Assembly: GCA_018335935.1 (NCBI GenBank)
Contig: JAGXRG010000070.1
Location: 17,949 to 81,948 of the forward strand
Origin: Chitinophagaceae bacterium
GTDB taxonomy: Bacteria; Bacteroidota; Bacteroidia; Chitinophagales; Chitinophagaceae
Direction of reading: 5' to 3'
DNA length: 64,000 bases
The notes under the pieces are model-generated. The model made no database searches. It worked only from the letters and a program-made list of their open reading frames with translations, and had not been told where the DNA came from. Made by a program: the position numbers and the translations under genes. Every line of letters begins with the position of its first letter. Within the stretch, counting starts at the first letter, position 1. Positions 8,986-19,300 of this stretch are shown here, one piece after another.

Positions 8986-9680
8986 TACCTCTTTTTAAAA
9001 TTTCTATTATTTCTAGGTCCAGCATTACTGTTTCTATCGTTATTTCTTCCTCCACGATTATCATTGCTTCTACCTCCAAAATTTTGTTGTCTACCTCCTC
9101 GAGTGTTATTCCTTCTACCATAATCACTTCTTTCAGGGGTAGGGTTGTGTTTAATAAAAGGTGTAGCACTGAACTCTAACTCACCTCCAGTAATACTATC
9201 TAATTCACTTCTAATAGCATCGTCATGAACAAGTTCTTTATGCCAATTACTGTAACTTAATTTCATGTAGTAAGCTATAGCATTAGCAAAGCCAGCTTTC
9301 TTTTCAGGATCAGATTCCTTCATGGCTTTATCTATAACTAGCTCTAAATTTTTACCTAGGTGAGAGTATTTAGGTTTACGTTTAGGGTAACCCATGGGTT
9401 GGGTTTTTGCTTTATAGGTTTCTTTTTCTGGAATAGGATAGGGGCTGTCAACATCTAATTTAAAATCACTAATAAAAAATAAATGATCCCAAAGCATATG
9501 TCTAAAATCCTCAACATTTTTTAAATGAGGATTTAATAAACCCATAAATTCAATTATTATTTTAGCTTGTTGATTTCTTTTCTCTCGATCCTCAATGGTT
9601 AAAGTATACTCGACCATTCTTTGAATATGGCGACCATATTCTCTCATGCTTAAATAATTTCTTGCTGTATTGTAATCCAT
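8982..9680 (-). CDS. DUF4290 family protein with Arg/Gly/Asn-rich tail
   Basis: 232 residues. The first 165 or so form the helical DUF4290 domain: MDYNTARNYLSMREYGRHIQ, then FMGLLNPHLKN and MLWDHLFFISDF. This family is known only from Bacteroidota and has no assigned function. The tail from about 185 is disordered and rich in Arg, Gly and Asn with RGG-like repeats (NTRGGRQ, NRGGRNND), which suggests RNA binding; this is inference. It lies downstream of glnN on the same strand, separated by a perfect inverted repeat that includes a -7 box. The two genes may therefore be separate transcripts. Confidence 0.88.
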   Translation of the reverse strand: MDYNTARNYLSMREYGRHIQRMVEYTLTIEDREKRNQQAKIIIEFMGLLNPHLKNVEDFRHMLWDHLFFISDFKLDVDSPYPIPEKETYKAKTQPMGYPKRKPKYSHLGKNLELVIDKAMKESDPEKKAGFANAIAYYMKLSYSNWHKELVHDDAIRSELDSITGGELEFSATPFIKHNPTPERSDYGRRNNTRGGRQQNFGGRSNDNRGGRNNDRNSNAGPRNNRNFKKRY

Positions 9681-9694
9681 GTAATTAAACTAAA

Positions 9695-9732
9695 TAAGCA
9701 ACAAATATAATGCTATTTATATTTGTTGCTTA
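9695..9732. promoter_or_regulatory. Perfect 16-bp inverted repeat between glnN and the DUF4290 gene
   Basis: TAAGCAACAAATATAA, a 6-nt spacer, then its exact complement. On the minus strand the second arm contains TATATTTG (9702-9709), a -7 box for the DUF4290 gene. As RNA it could instead form a strong A/U-rich hairpin at the 3' end of glnN. Confidence 0.6.
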
Positions 9733-9759
9733 TGTTGGGGAAAAGCTAGAGTAGATTTA

Positions 9760-11952
9760 TTATCTTAAAAACAATAATTCTCTATATTTTGGTAAAGTCC
9801 AGTATTCATCACCTACCAAACGTTCAAGTTTGTCAATATGGTATCTTATTTCATCGAAGTATGCATTCTTAACTTCGTTACAATACATAATGGCTTTTTC
9901 TCTGGTATCTTCAATATTATTCGCTTTTTTTCTTGCATCAACCATTGAAGTACATTTAGCATATACTATTTGTACATGGTTACTAATTTTTTCTACAATC
10001 TCTACTTGACTTTTATAAGATTCTTCTTTTAAGCCCAATCCTTTTAAACCATTAATATTGTCGATTAGTTTATTTTGGTATAATACTGCTGAAGGGAGGA
10101 TATGATTTAGTGCTAAGTCTCCCATAACTCTAGCTTCAATCTGAACTTTTTTAATATATTTTTCTAGTTCAATTTCATGTCTGGCTTCTAATTCTAAATG
10201 TGTATAAACATTATTGCTTCCAAATAATTTTTTAGCTTTATCAGAAACCATAGCATCAAGTGCTAAAGGAGTTGTAGGAATATTAGGTAAGCCTCTTGCT
10301 TCTGCTTCTTTATGCCAGTCTTCGCTATAACCATCTCCTTCAAACAAAACTTTCTTACAATCTACAATGTACTTTTGAAGAACTTGAATAATTGCAATTT
10401 CTTTTTTCTCGCCTTTAGCAATTAATGAATCAACATCTGTTTTAAAAGTTCTTAAAGTTTCTGCCATGGCAGCATTTAAAACTGTCATTGGGGTAGAACA
10501 ATTGGCTGATGAGCCAACAGCTCTAAACTCGAACTTATTACCTGTAAAAGCAAATGGTGAAGTTCTATTTCTGTCGGTATTATCCAACATCAATTCAGGT
10601 ATTGATCTATGGATATCTAATTTTAAAATAGCCTCATCTTGTTCATCGAATTTATCGCCCACTCTATTTTCAATATCAGTTAAAACTTTGGCTAGATATT
10701 TTCCTACAAAAACAGAAATAATAGCTGGTGGTGCTTCGTTTGCACCAAGTCTATGATCATTACCTGCACTTGCTATTGATGCTCTTAAAAGTTCTGCATA
10801 ATCATGAACCGATTTAATGGCATTTACAAAAAATGTTAAGAACATTAAATTGGTTTTAGGCGTTTTACCAGGACTTAATAAATTAACTCCAGTATCAGTT
10901 GCTAAACTCCAATTATTGTGTTTTCCTGATCCATTAATGTTAGCAAAAGGCTTTTCGTGTAATAAAACTTTTAGTTTATGACGACGAGAAACTCTTTCCA
11001 TAATATCCATTAACAAAGCATTATGATCTACAGCTATACTCACATCTTCAAAAATGGGTGCACATTCAAATTGTGCAGGAGCAACTTCATTATGCCTTGT
11101 TCTTAAAGGAATGCCAAGTTTATAACATTCATATTCAAAATCACGCATAAATGCATAACAACGTTCTGGAATTGAACCAAAATAATGATCTTCTAATTGC
11201 TGTCCTTTTGCTGGAGAAGCACCAAAAACAGTTCTTCCACATTGAACTAAATCAGGACGTGCATTTGCCAAAGACTCATCTATTAAAAAGTATTCTTGTT
11301 CCCAACCAAGCGTTGCGTTTACTTTACTTACATTTTTATCAAAATAGTTGCAAACATCTACTGCTGCAGTGTTTAAAGATTCTAAAGCCTTTAATAATGG
11401 AGCTTTATAATCTAAAGATTCACCTGTATAAGAAATAAATATGGTTGGAATACAAAGGGTTTTACCATGACCAATTTCCATGATGAATGCTGGAGAAGAA
11501 GGATCCCAGGCTGTATATCCACGAGCTTCAAACGTTGCTCTTAACCCTCCACTAGGGAAAGATGAAGCATCCGGTTCTTGTTGAATTAAAGCTGCACCAT
11601 CAAATTCTTCAATTGCAGTACCATCACTTTTTAAAGTAAAAAAACTATCATGTTTTTCTGCCGTAGCACCTGTTAATGGTTGAAACCAGTGTGTAAAATG
11701 CGTTACACCTTTAGATAATGCCCATGCTTTTAAACCATTAGCAATCTGATTGGCAACTGATCTATCAATTTTTTTACTTTGTTTTATACTGCCCGAAAGA
11801 CTCTTAAAAGCATCTTCATTTAAGTATTCTCTAGCTATATTTAGCGTAAATACATTCTGACCAAAAATATCAGTAATTTTTGTGTCGTATTTGGTAAAAG
11901 TAATAGTAGGATTAGTCAATACCTCTTCAATTACTTTAAATCTTAGTGCCAT
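9760..11952 (-). CDS. glnN: Glutamine synthetase type III
   Basis: ATP-dependent ligation of ammonium to glutamate, the main nitrogen-assimilation reaction. At 730 residues it has the large GSIII size, against about 450 for GSI. GSIII signatures visible are SFPSGGLRATFEARGYTAWD, HNEVAPAQFECAPIF, the ATP-site NINGSGKHNNWSL, GANEAPPAIIS and RNRTSPFAFTGNKFEFRAVG. The C-terminal helical extension from about residue 600 is also family-typical. The gene is transcribed leftwards, divergent from the NusG paralogue; no P-II or GlnR-type partner is adjacent. Cytosolic oligomer by family. Confidence 0.96.
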   Translation of the reverse strand: MALRFKVIEEVLTNPTITFTKYDTKITDIFGQNVFTLNIAREYLNEDAFKSLSGSIKQSKKIDRSVANQIANGLKAWALSKGVTHFTHWFQPLTGATAEKHDSFFTLKSDGTAIEEFDGAALIQQEPDASSFPSGGLRATFEARGYTAWDPSSPAFIMEIGHGKTLCIPTIFISYTGESLDYKAPLLKALESLNTAAVDVCNYFDKNVSKVNATLGWEQEYFLIDESLANARPDLVQCGRTVFGASPAKGQQLEDHYFGSIPERCYAFMRDFEYECYKLGIPLRTRHNEVAPAQFECAPIFEDVSIAVDHNALLMDIMERVSRRHKLKVLLHEKPFANINGSGKHNNWSLATDTGVNLLSPGKTPKTNLMFLTFFVNAIKSVHDYAELLRASIASAGNDHRLGANEAPPAIISVFVGKYLAKVLTDIENRVGDKFDEQDEAILKLDIHRSIPELMLDNTDRNRTSPFAFTGNKFEFRAVGSSANCSTPMTVLNAAMAETLRTFKTDVDSLIAKGEKKEIAIIQVLQKYIVDCKKVLFEGDGYSEDWHKEAEARGLPNIPTTPLALDAMVSDKAKKLFGSNNVYTHLELEARHEIELEKYIKKVQIEARVMGDLALNHILPSAVLYQNKLIDNINGLKGLGLKEESYKSQVEIVEKISNHVQIVYAKCTSMVDARKKANNIEDTREKAIMYCNEVKNAYFDEIRYHIDKLERLVGDEYWTLPKYRELLFLR

Positions 11953-12064
11953 AATGATTAAATTTTAGCAAAAAAAGTAAAAAATAGCATGAAAACAATA
12001 AAATAATAAATATATAATAATTCGTAATATGAATTTTAATTGAATAAATAACTATTTAATAAGA

Positions 12065-12095
12065 TTTGAAATTGAAAGAAATAAACTTATTTTTG
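12065..12095 (+). promoter_or_regulatory. Promoter of the NusG-paralogue operon
   Basis: TTTG, 19-nt spacer, TATTTTTG: a good Bacteroidota sigma-A promoter. It puts the start near 12101 and leaves only about a 14-nt leader before the ATG at 12115. Confidence 0.6.
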
Positions 12096-12114
12096 ATGTA
12101 AATTCAATATTGGT

Positions 12115-12621
12115 ATGAGTGAAAAGAAATGGTATGTGGTTTATTCGAAGCCAAAGTGTGAAAGGCGAATAGACGATGCCTTAACCCGAAAAGGCATTAC
12201 TAGTTGGTGTCCTCTAACAAAAACGCAAAGAAAGTGGACCGATAGAGTTAAAACCATTGAAATTCCAGTTTTTAGATCTTATGTTTTTGTGCACATCACT
12301 GAGGATGAAAAATATCAGGTATTAATTACACCAGGAGTTTTAAATTTTATTCATTATTTAGGAAAGCCAGCCATTGTAAGACAAGAGGAAATTGATTTAA
12401 TGAAAAAATTTCTTCTAGAGAAAGATGCAAAATTTGAAGTAGTTTCATCTGAAGGATTTAAACAAAATACAAAAGTTAAAGTAAGTCATGGTGTATTCAT
12501 AGACAAAGAGGGAACTGTGTTACGAGATGGAAAGAAGAAAGTTTATGTTCAAATAGAAAGTCTTGGTCAGGTAATGATTGTAGAATTTAAAGCTGAGTAT
12601 TTAATACCAGTTTCAGTATAA
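12115..12621 (+). CDS. UpxY-type transcription antiterminator (NusG paralogue)
   Basis: 168 residues with an NGN domain (KKWYVVYSKPKCERRIDDAL at 4-23, then CPLTKTQRKWTDRVK and PVFRSYVFVHI) and a degenerate KOW region (KVKVSHGVFIDKEGTV, residues 122-137). NusG paralogues of this kind are recruited to RNA polymerase to read through long surface-polysaccharide operons in Bacteroides. Here the next gene is a capsule-type tyrosine phosphatase 9 bp downstream, then ddl; no glycosyltransferase or Wza/Wzc genes follow. The target transcript is therefore not evident from the window. It is too divergent to be the housekeeping NusG. Confidence 0.85.
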   Translation: MSEKKWYVVYSKPKCERRIDDALTRKGITSWCPLTKTQRKWTDRVKTIEIPVFRSYVFVHITEDEKYQVLITPGVLNFIHYLGKPAIVRQEEIDLMKKFLLEKDAKFEVVSSEGFKQNTKVKVSHGVFIDKEGTVLRDGKKKVYVQIESLGQVMIVEFKAEYLIPVSV

Positions 12622-12630
12622 AAAAATTTA

Positions 12631-13374
12631 ATGTTTTCAATTTTTAGTAAAAAGCATGATGAAAGTTTAGACTTATCATTTTTGCAAGCAGATATGCACT
12701 CTCATTTGCTTCCTCAGATAGATGATGGATCAGAAAGTATGGATCAAACCATACATTTCATTAAGGAAATGAAGGTACTAGGATACAAGAAGCTAATTTG
12801 TACTCCACATATTTTACCAGATGTACACGATAATAACCCTACAATAATATTAGCAAAATTAAAAGAGGTTCAGGAGGTTATTAGTAACCAAAAGATTGAT
12901 ATTACAATCGAGGCAGCTGCAGAATATATGGTTGGTCCAGAATTTCAGCAAACCATTAATAATAACGAAGAAATTTTATGTTTTGGTAAAGAAAAGTTTG
13001 TGCTTATAGAAATGTCTTATGCTTATCCCTCACAAAATATTGAACAGGTAATATTTGATTTAATGATCAAGGGATATCAACCCATTTTAGCACATCCCGA
13101 ACGATATAATTATTTATTAGGACAAAAAAATGTATTTGAAAGTTTTGTTCAAAAAGGGTGTTTGCTGCAAATGAATTTACTTTCTCTCACAGGTATATAT
13201 GGAAAGCCAGTAATGATGGCTGCAGAATATTTAATGAAAAAGAAATTAATTTCTTTTATTGGTACTGATATGCATCATCAAGGCCATTTAAATATTATAA
13301 AAAAGTTTGCAACCAATAAAAAGTTTCATCAAAAAGTACAAGAACTCAATTTATTGAATCAAAACTTAATTTAA
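12631..13374 (+). CDS. CpsB/YwqE-type PHP-domain protein-tyrosine phosphatase
   Basis: 247-residue manganese-dependent phosphatase of the PHP fold. Such enzymes dephosphorylate the BY-kinase tail (Wzc/CpsD) that controls polysaccharide chain length. Metal-binding motifs visible are DMHSHLLPQIDDGS (21-34), CTPH, the ILAHPERY block, and GTDMHH near the C-terminus. No signal peptide. It is co-directional with the NusG paralogue 9 bp upstream, a pairing typical of capsule loci. The cognate kinase is not in this window. Confidence 0.88.
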   Translation: MFSIFSKKHDESLDLSFLQADMHSHLLPQIDDGSESMDQTIHFIKEMKVLGYKKLICTPHILPDVHDNNPTIILAKLKEVQEVISNQKIDITIEAAAEYMVGPEFQQTINNNEEILCFGKEKFVLIEMSYAYPSQNIEQVIFDLMIKGYQPILAHPERYNYLLGQKNVFESFVQKGCLLQMNLLSLTGIYGKPVMMAAEYLMKKKLISFIGTDMHHQGHLNIIKKFATNKKFHQKVQELNLLNQNLI

Positions 13375-13459
13375 TTTTTAACAAGAGTTCTACTATTTAT
13401 TTATTCACTATTTTTTCTACAATACATTAGCACTTTATATTTGATTATTCTATTTAAGT

Positions 13460-14440
13460 ATGAAAAAAAAGATTGCTTTAGTTACTGGAGGTTTTAGCGG
13501 CGAGGCAGAAATTAGTTATAAAAGTGCTATAACTGTTGCCAATAATATTGATTTAAATTTATTTGATTACTATACAATCGATATCAATCCTTCTGGCTGG
13601 TTTTATAATAATGAAAACAACGAAAGCTGTGAAGTCAATAAAACAGACTTCACTATCATATTTAATCAACAAAAAATAGTATTCGATGTTGTTTTAATGT
13701 GCATTCATGGTACACCTGGAGAAGATGGTAAGCTTCAAGGATATTTTGACTTGTTACAAATACCTTATACAAGTTGCGATACTGCAACTTCTGCATTAAC
13801 TTTTAATAAAAGATATACTTTGGCTGTAGCAGCTTTTGGTGGTATAAAAGTTGCAAAAAGCGTTCATTTATTTAAAGATAGTCAATATACAATTGAAAAA
13901 ATTTTACAGCAAATACAAACTCCTGTTTTTGTAAAACCAAATAATGGAGGTAGTAGTTTAGGCATGAGTAAGGTTGTTGATTCAAAACAATTGCAAACTG
14001 CCATTAATAAGGCTTTTGAGGTAGATGATCAAGTTTTGGTTGAGGAAATGATTCAAGGCAGAGAATTTACAATTGGAGTTTATAAATCAAAAAATGAACT
14101 TATTGCTTTACCAATAACAGAGATAATAACTCAAAATGAATTTTTTGATTATGAAGCTAAATATTTAGGAAAGAGTGAAGAAATTACTCCTGCATCTATC
14201 ACAGATTCTATAAAAAATCAAATTGAAGAAGCTGCAAAGAAAATATACCAATTACTTAATTGCAGAGGAATTGTTAGGATTGATTTTATTTACAATGAAA
14301 AAGAACTTCAACCTTATATGTTAGAAGTTAATACTGTGCCTGGTCAAAGTCAAGCTAGTATTGTACCTCAGCAAGTATTGGCCAAAGGATTAACTTTGAA
14401 GGAGTTTTATACCGATATTATTCAAAATGCAATTCAATAA
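13460..14440 (+). CDS. ddl: D-alanine--D-alanine ligase
   Basis: ATP-grasp ligase making D-Ala-D-Ala for peptidoglycan precursors. 326 residues. Visible landmarks are ALVTGGFSGEAEISYKSA (N-terminal domain), CIHGTPGEDGKLQGYFDLL with PYTSCD, the grasp loop VFVKPNNGGSSLGMSK, VEEMIQGREFTIGV, RIDFIY and the metal-binding end LEVNTVPGQSQASIVPQQ. A TATATTTG box lies at 13436-13443. A PASTA-domain membrane protein starts 17 bp after the stop, and a rhodanese and an L,D-transpeptidase follow, which makes a small cell-wall cluster. Confidence 0.96.
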   Translation: MKKKIALVTGGFSGEAEISYKSAITVANNIDLNLFDYYTIDINPSGWFYNNENNESCEVNKTDFTIIFNQQKIVFDVVLMCIHGTPGEDGKLQGYFDLLQIPYTSCDTATSALTFNKRYTLAVAAFGGIKVAKSVHLFKDSQYTIEKILQQIQTPVFVKPNNGGSSLGMSKVVDSKQLQTAINKAFEVDDQVLVEEMIQGREFTIGVYKSKNELIALPITEIITQNEFFDYEAKYLGKSEEITPASITDSIKNQIEEAAKKIYQLLNCRGIVRIDFIYNEKELQPYMLEVNTVPGQSQASIVPQQVLAKGLTLKEFYTDIIQNAIQ

Positions 14441-14457
14441 AATAAAAAAATATTCAG

Positions 14458-15276
14458 TTGTTTAAAGCCATTACATCAAAAAATTTATTTATTAATATTC
14501 TCTTTGGAATATTTCTAGTACTATTATTTATTGTATTATTTTTTTATTCATTAGGTTGGATAACAGGACATGATAAATATGAAAAAGTTCCAGAAGTTAT
14601 AGGAAAGAATGTGAATGCAGCTATTGATGATTTAAAAGCTAGAGGTTTTCAGGTTGAAGTAGTGGATAGTGTTTATGATATGAATGCTCAAAGGTTAAGT
14701 GTTGTAAAACAATCTCCTGAACCAGATGCCATTGTTAAGAATGGTAGAACCATTTATTTAACTATTAATCGATTAGAAGCTCCAACAGTTGAAATGCCCA
14801 ATTTAGTTGGTTTATCTTTTAAAAGTGCACAATTATATTTAGAAAGTTTAGGGTTACAATTAGGAGATACTTCTTATAAACCCGATATTGCTCGTAATGC
14901 TGTATTGAGTCAAAGATTTGAAGGTAAAGAAATAAAGCAAGGCACTAAAATACCCATTGGTAGTAGAATAAATTTTGTAATTGGTAGTGGAATTGGTGAA
15001 TACGAAATGGAAATGCCAAACCTAGTTGGTCTATCTTATTATGAAGCTAAAGCATTATTGAACAGTATGAATATTTTAGTTGGAATTCCAATAATGTTAG
15101 ATGCTAATACAAATGATAGTTCTAAAACATTTGTTGTTAAACAAGAACCACCTGTTTTTTTTGAACCAGTTCCTGGTCAATTTATATTAAATAAAATACG
15201 TCCTGGACAAGTAATTGATCTTTGGTTAAGTTCAACTCCTCCAATTATGGATTCAACAGGATATCCTAAAAATTAA
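14458..15276 (+). CDS. Membrane-anchored protein with three PASTA domains
   Basis: 272 residues. One transmembrane helix (about 9-33) is followed by three periplasmic PASTA modules of roughly 70 residues: KVPEVIGKNVNAAIDDL, MPNLVGLSFKSAQLYLESLG and MPNLVGLSYYEAKALLNS. There is no kinase or transpeptidase domain, so it is a stand-alone PASTA protein that probably binds peptidoglycan. The start is TTG: the in-frame stop TAA lies 15 bp upstream with no ATG or GTG between. Only 17 bp separate it from ddl, so it is almost certainly co-transcribed. Confidence 0.85.
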   Translation: MFKAITSKNLFINILFGIFLVLLFIVLFFYSLGWITGHDKYEKVPEVIGKNVNAAIDDLKARGFQVEVVDSVYDMNAQRLSVVKQSPEPDAIVKNGRTIYLTINRLEAPTVEMPNLVGLSFKSAQLYLESLGLQLGDTSYKPDIARNAVLSQRFEGKEIKQGTKIPIGSRINFVIGSGIGEYEMEMPNLVGLSYYEAKALLNSMNILVGIPIMLDANTNDSSKTFVVKQEPPVFFEPVPGQFILNKIRPGQVIDLWLSSTPPIMDSTGYPKN

Positions 15277-15287
15277 ATTTAATTAAC

Positions 15288-15596
15288 ATGTTTCAAACTA
15301 TTACAGCAGAAGAATTGCAACAAAAAATAATGAATAATGAAAATATTCATTTAGTTGATGTTAGAGAGCCTCATGAGCATGCTGAATTTAACATAGGTGG
15401 TACTTTATTACCTGTTGGAAAAATTCAATCTATGCAAATAGATGAAATAGAAGATTTAAGATCAGAAGAAGTGATTGTTTATTGTAGAAGTGGTGTAAGA
15501 AGCAGTCAGGCTGCAATGGTATTACAACAACTTGGTTTTACAAATGTGTACAATTTAACTGGCGGTATGTTAAATTGGAAAGAAAAAATTGGATAA
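15288..15596 (+). CDS. Rhodanese-like domain protein
   Basis: Single rhodanese domain of 102 residues, no signal peptide. LVDVREPHEHAEFNIGG is the family N-terminal motif, and the active-site loop CRSGVRS keeps the catalytic Cys (near residue 66). NLTGGMLNW completes the fold. It probably carries persulfide sulfur; the partner is unknown. It is located 11 bp after the PASTA gene and 9 bp before the L,D-transpeptidase gene. Confidence 0.9.
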   Translation: MFQTITAEELQQKIMNNENIHLVDVREPHEHAEFNIGGTLLPVGKIQSMQIDEIEDLRSEEVIVYCRSGVRSSQAAMVLQQLGFTNVYNLTGGMLNWKEKIG

Positions 15597-15605
15597 AGAT
15601 TTTCA

Positions 15606-16367
15606 ATGCCTTTAAATAAAATAATTTTAGTAGTTTCTTTACTTGCTTTACATATCTCAGTTTTAGCACAACAAAACTTTCTTCAGAAGCAAAAAGCATT
15701 TCCAAGAGTGGAGCAAGCATTTAAGTTGAAAGATGATTCGCTACGTACCCAATTTAAAAGGGCTAATTTAAGTTTTCCTCCAGAACAAATTTATTTACGA
15801 AGCTTTAAATATGATAGTGAGTTAGAAGTTTGGGTTAAACCCTTCTTATCTGATTCATTTAAGCTTTTTAAAACATATAAAGTTTGTGCATTAAGTGGAA
15901 GTCTTGGTCCTAAAAGAATAGAAGGTGATTTTCAAGTGCCAGAAGGGTTTTATTACATCAATGAATTTAATCCTAAAAGTATGTATCATTTATCCTTAGG
16001 AATTAATTATCCTAATGCATCTGATTTATTATTGAGTGATTCTTTAAATCCAGGCAATGAAATTTATGTTCATGGTGGTTGTATTACAGTTGGCTGTATT
16101 CCTATAAAAGATCAGCAGATTGAAGAGCTTTATTTATTAGCAGCTTATGCAAAAGAAAATGGACAAGATTTTATTCCTGTCCACATTTTTCCAGTTAGAT
16201 ATAATGTTAAAAAGAGTTTTGAATACTTAGCATTACAAAGCAAAGGCAACGAGGCGTATCAGCTTTTTGCAGTTACAATACAAGATGTTTTTGATTATTT
16301 TAATCATTACAAAAAATTACCATTTATAGCCATTGATGAGAAAGGTAATTATTCGGTAATTCAATAA
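15606..16367 (+). CDS. YafK-like murein L,D-transpeptidase, exported
   Basis: 253 residues with a signal peptide (hydrophobic 5-19, then VLAQQ). The catalytic YkuD/YafK-type site reads EIYVHGGCITVGCIPI, with the nucleophile Cys in the VGC part and the conserved His before GG. GDFQVPEGFYYI is the usual substrate-site motif. Predicted role: peptidoglycan 3-3 cross-linking, or attachment/trimming, in the periplasm. Last gene of the ddl-PASTA-rhodanese group. It converges with the next gene, only 4 bp between the stops, and no terminator is visible. Confidence 0.88.
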   Translation: MPLNKIILVVSLLALHISVLAQQNFLQKQKAFPRVEQAFKLKDDSLRTQFKRANLSFPPEQIYLRSFKYDSELEVWVKPFLSDSFKLFKTYKVCALSGSLGPKRIEGDFQVPEGFYYINEFNPKSMYHLSLGINYPNASDLLLSDSLNPGNEIYVHGGCITVGCIPIKDQQIEELYLLAAYAKENGQDFIPVHIFPVRYNVKKSFEYLALQSKGNEAYQLFAVTIQDVFDYFNHYKKLPFIAIDEKGNYSVIQ

Positions 16368-16371
16368 TTAA

Positions 16372-19300
16372 TTATTTAATTATAGTTACACTTCCTCCCA
16401 TTCGTTCTCTACCATTTTTAGGATCAACAATATAGTAATAAGTACCCATTGGTAAGGGCTGACCATTCGATTTTCCATCCCAATTTCTGTTATAACCAAG
16501 AGAGTAATAAACCTGTCTTCCATATCTGTCAAATACTTGAACAGTACAGCCTGGATAACTTTCTAAATACTTAATTTCCCAGAAATCATTTACTCCATCG
16601 CCATTTGGTGAAAATGCATTAGGTATAACAGGTGCTTTTAATACTACTACTAAAATATCATCAGTTGAGGAACATCCACCATTACCAGTAACTTTTAAAA
16701 AATATCTTCTATCTTCTAAAGGAAAAACTTGTGCATTTAATACGGTATCACTAATCATATCTATATTAGGAGTCCACTTATAAGTAAGACCATGACCAAA
16801 TACATAATTCTGCTTTATGGTTAATAATCCACCTTGTAAAAAAGTTGCTTGAGTTGGTAAATCAATAATAGGGTATGGGTGAATTTCTATAGTTTGAAAA
16901 AAAGTATCACTCACACAATTATTATCGTTATAAATAAATAATGAAACAATTTTTGTCCCTGTATCTTGATAAACTTGAATAGGGTGCTGTGCATTTGATG
17001 TATAGCCAAAACCTAAATCCCAATTCCAGGATTTAACATTACTGGTTAATCCTTTACTAGAATCTGAATAATATAAAGCATCGCCATAGCAAGCAAACTT
17101 ATTTGGGGCTATAGCAAAGTTTGCTTTAGGTTGAGGATAAATTGTTTTTAATACTCTAGTTAAAGAATCTTTACAACCATCTTTGCTCGTTATAATGAGT
17201 TGAACATTTTTTGCAGCAGTATCAGAATACTTGTGTGTTGGATTTTGTAAATTTGATGGGGTTGGATTACTTGCATCTCCAAAATTCCAGTTCCAACTAA
17301 ACTGAGCAGTTGAATTATCACCAATTGTGCTACTATCTAAAAAAGTTCCTCTTCCATCTGGTAAACAAATTGAGGGTAAACCAAAATGAACAATTGGTAA
17401 ATAGTTTATTTTAACAGGTTTAGGAATACTATGGCTACAACCACTATCTGTAGTAACTTTTAAAGTAACAGTATATGTATTTGCAGTGTTGTATTGATAA
17501 CTATAGGTTGCACCAGAAGTTTTTATGGTAGAGTCATTATTGCCATACACCCATTTCCATTGTGTTATATTTCCAACATTTGCAATTGAACTATCAATAA
17601 AATTGAAATTATTTTTTTCACATAAAGGAGTACTTACACCAAATTTTGCATTTGGAGATTGAAATACTTTTATGTTTTTAGTTGCAGAATCTATACATCC
17701 ATAAGTTGTAGAAGTGAAAGTATATTTAATAGGATAAATACCAGGACTAACAGTTTGAGGATTATACAAACCAGTAGCATTATTTATGATACCATTTCCA
17801 TTAAAATTTGCTGTTCCTGGCACACCACCAATCTCAGAAGCTTCTGTAATGATTCTTGAATTGGCATCATTACAAATACTTACAATATCGTTGAATTGAA
17901 CTTTAGGACTTTGGTGTAAAGTAATTTCTTGAGTTTTTGGACTTAAACAAGTTGCACCAGAATAAGCAATCATTTTAACATAAACACTCTTAGTTGCAGG
18001 CTGTTGAAAGTTGTTGTATAGATGGCTATAAATTTTATTTGGATAAGGATTATTATCTATGTACTTAACTAAAGGAGCATTAACCGTATCCCAATAAATT
18101 TCAATATCTGTAACACTTCCAAAATCTACGGTTGAAGTATTTTGAATTCGAACTGAATCATTGCTACATAAATTACTATTATTTAAAATAACAAAATTGG
18201 CTTTTGGGGTAGAACCATTAACTGTAAAATTGCTAGTTACTGAGTCTGTACAGAATTTATTTGAAGTAACTACTAATTTTACTTGATAAACACCTGTATC
18301 TGAATATTTATGAATTGGGTTCTTAATAGTTGAAGTATTAGGATTTAATGGAGGTGTTGCAAAAGGATCTCCAAAACTCCAACTCCAACTGAATGAGTTT
18401 TGCGAACCATCGGCAATTTTACTAGTGTCGTTAAATTGTGCAAAAGCATCATCTAAACAGACTTTAGGTAATAAAAATCCTACGTGTGGTAAAGGGTTTA
18501 TGATAACTTGTTTTGGAGCACTGGTATCACTTTTACAACCTTTACTGTTTACAACCATCAATTTAACATTGTATGTACCGGTTGTATCATATACTTCATT
18601 AAATGGGTTAGGTAAAGTATTAAATGTGTAATACTTGCCATTGCCCATATTCCAGCCCCATTGAGTTATTGTTCCTACATTGGCTAAAGACGTATCTGTA
18701 AAAGTAATATTTCTCTTTTCACATAAAGGGTTAGAAACAGTAAAACCAGGTGTTGGCAGTGGATGAACAACAGTTGTTTTCATCATAGTATCACTTATAC
18801 AACCTTTATCAGTTTTTACATAAAGTGTGATTGAATCAGTTTTTGCATTAGTGTACAAATGTTTAGGATGTTGTATGGTATCTGTAGTTCCATCACCAAA
18901 GTTCCAATACCATTTCACAATTGCATGTCCTTTTCCATCACTTATATCAGTGAATACAGTTGTATCTCTCAAACACACTTCAGGTGTAACATTAAAATCG
19001 GCCTTAGGTTGCTGCCATACTGTAGTTACATTTTTTGAGGTATCTTTTATACAACCATACATACTTGTAACGGTAAGTTTTACAGTAAAAGGACCCACAT
19101 TATTATAGTTAGTTGAAGCATTTTTTAAAGTAGAAGAATCGCCATTTCCGAACAACCATTTATAAGTAAAGTTTGCAGCTGTCCCATCCGAAATGGTAGA
19201 TAAATCAGCAAAATTGGCTAATCCTACAGGTAAACAAACATTGCCAGGTAAAGAAAAATCAGCAACGGGATAAGGTCTAACTTTAATTTGTTTACTAAAT

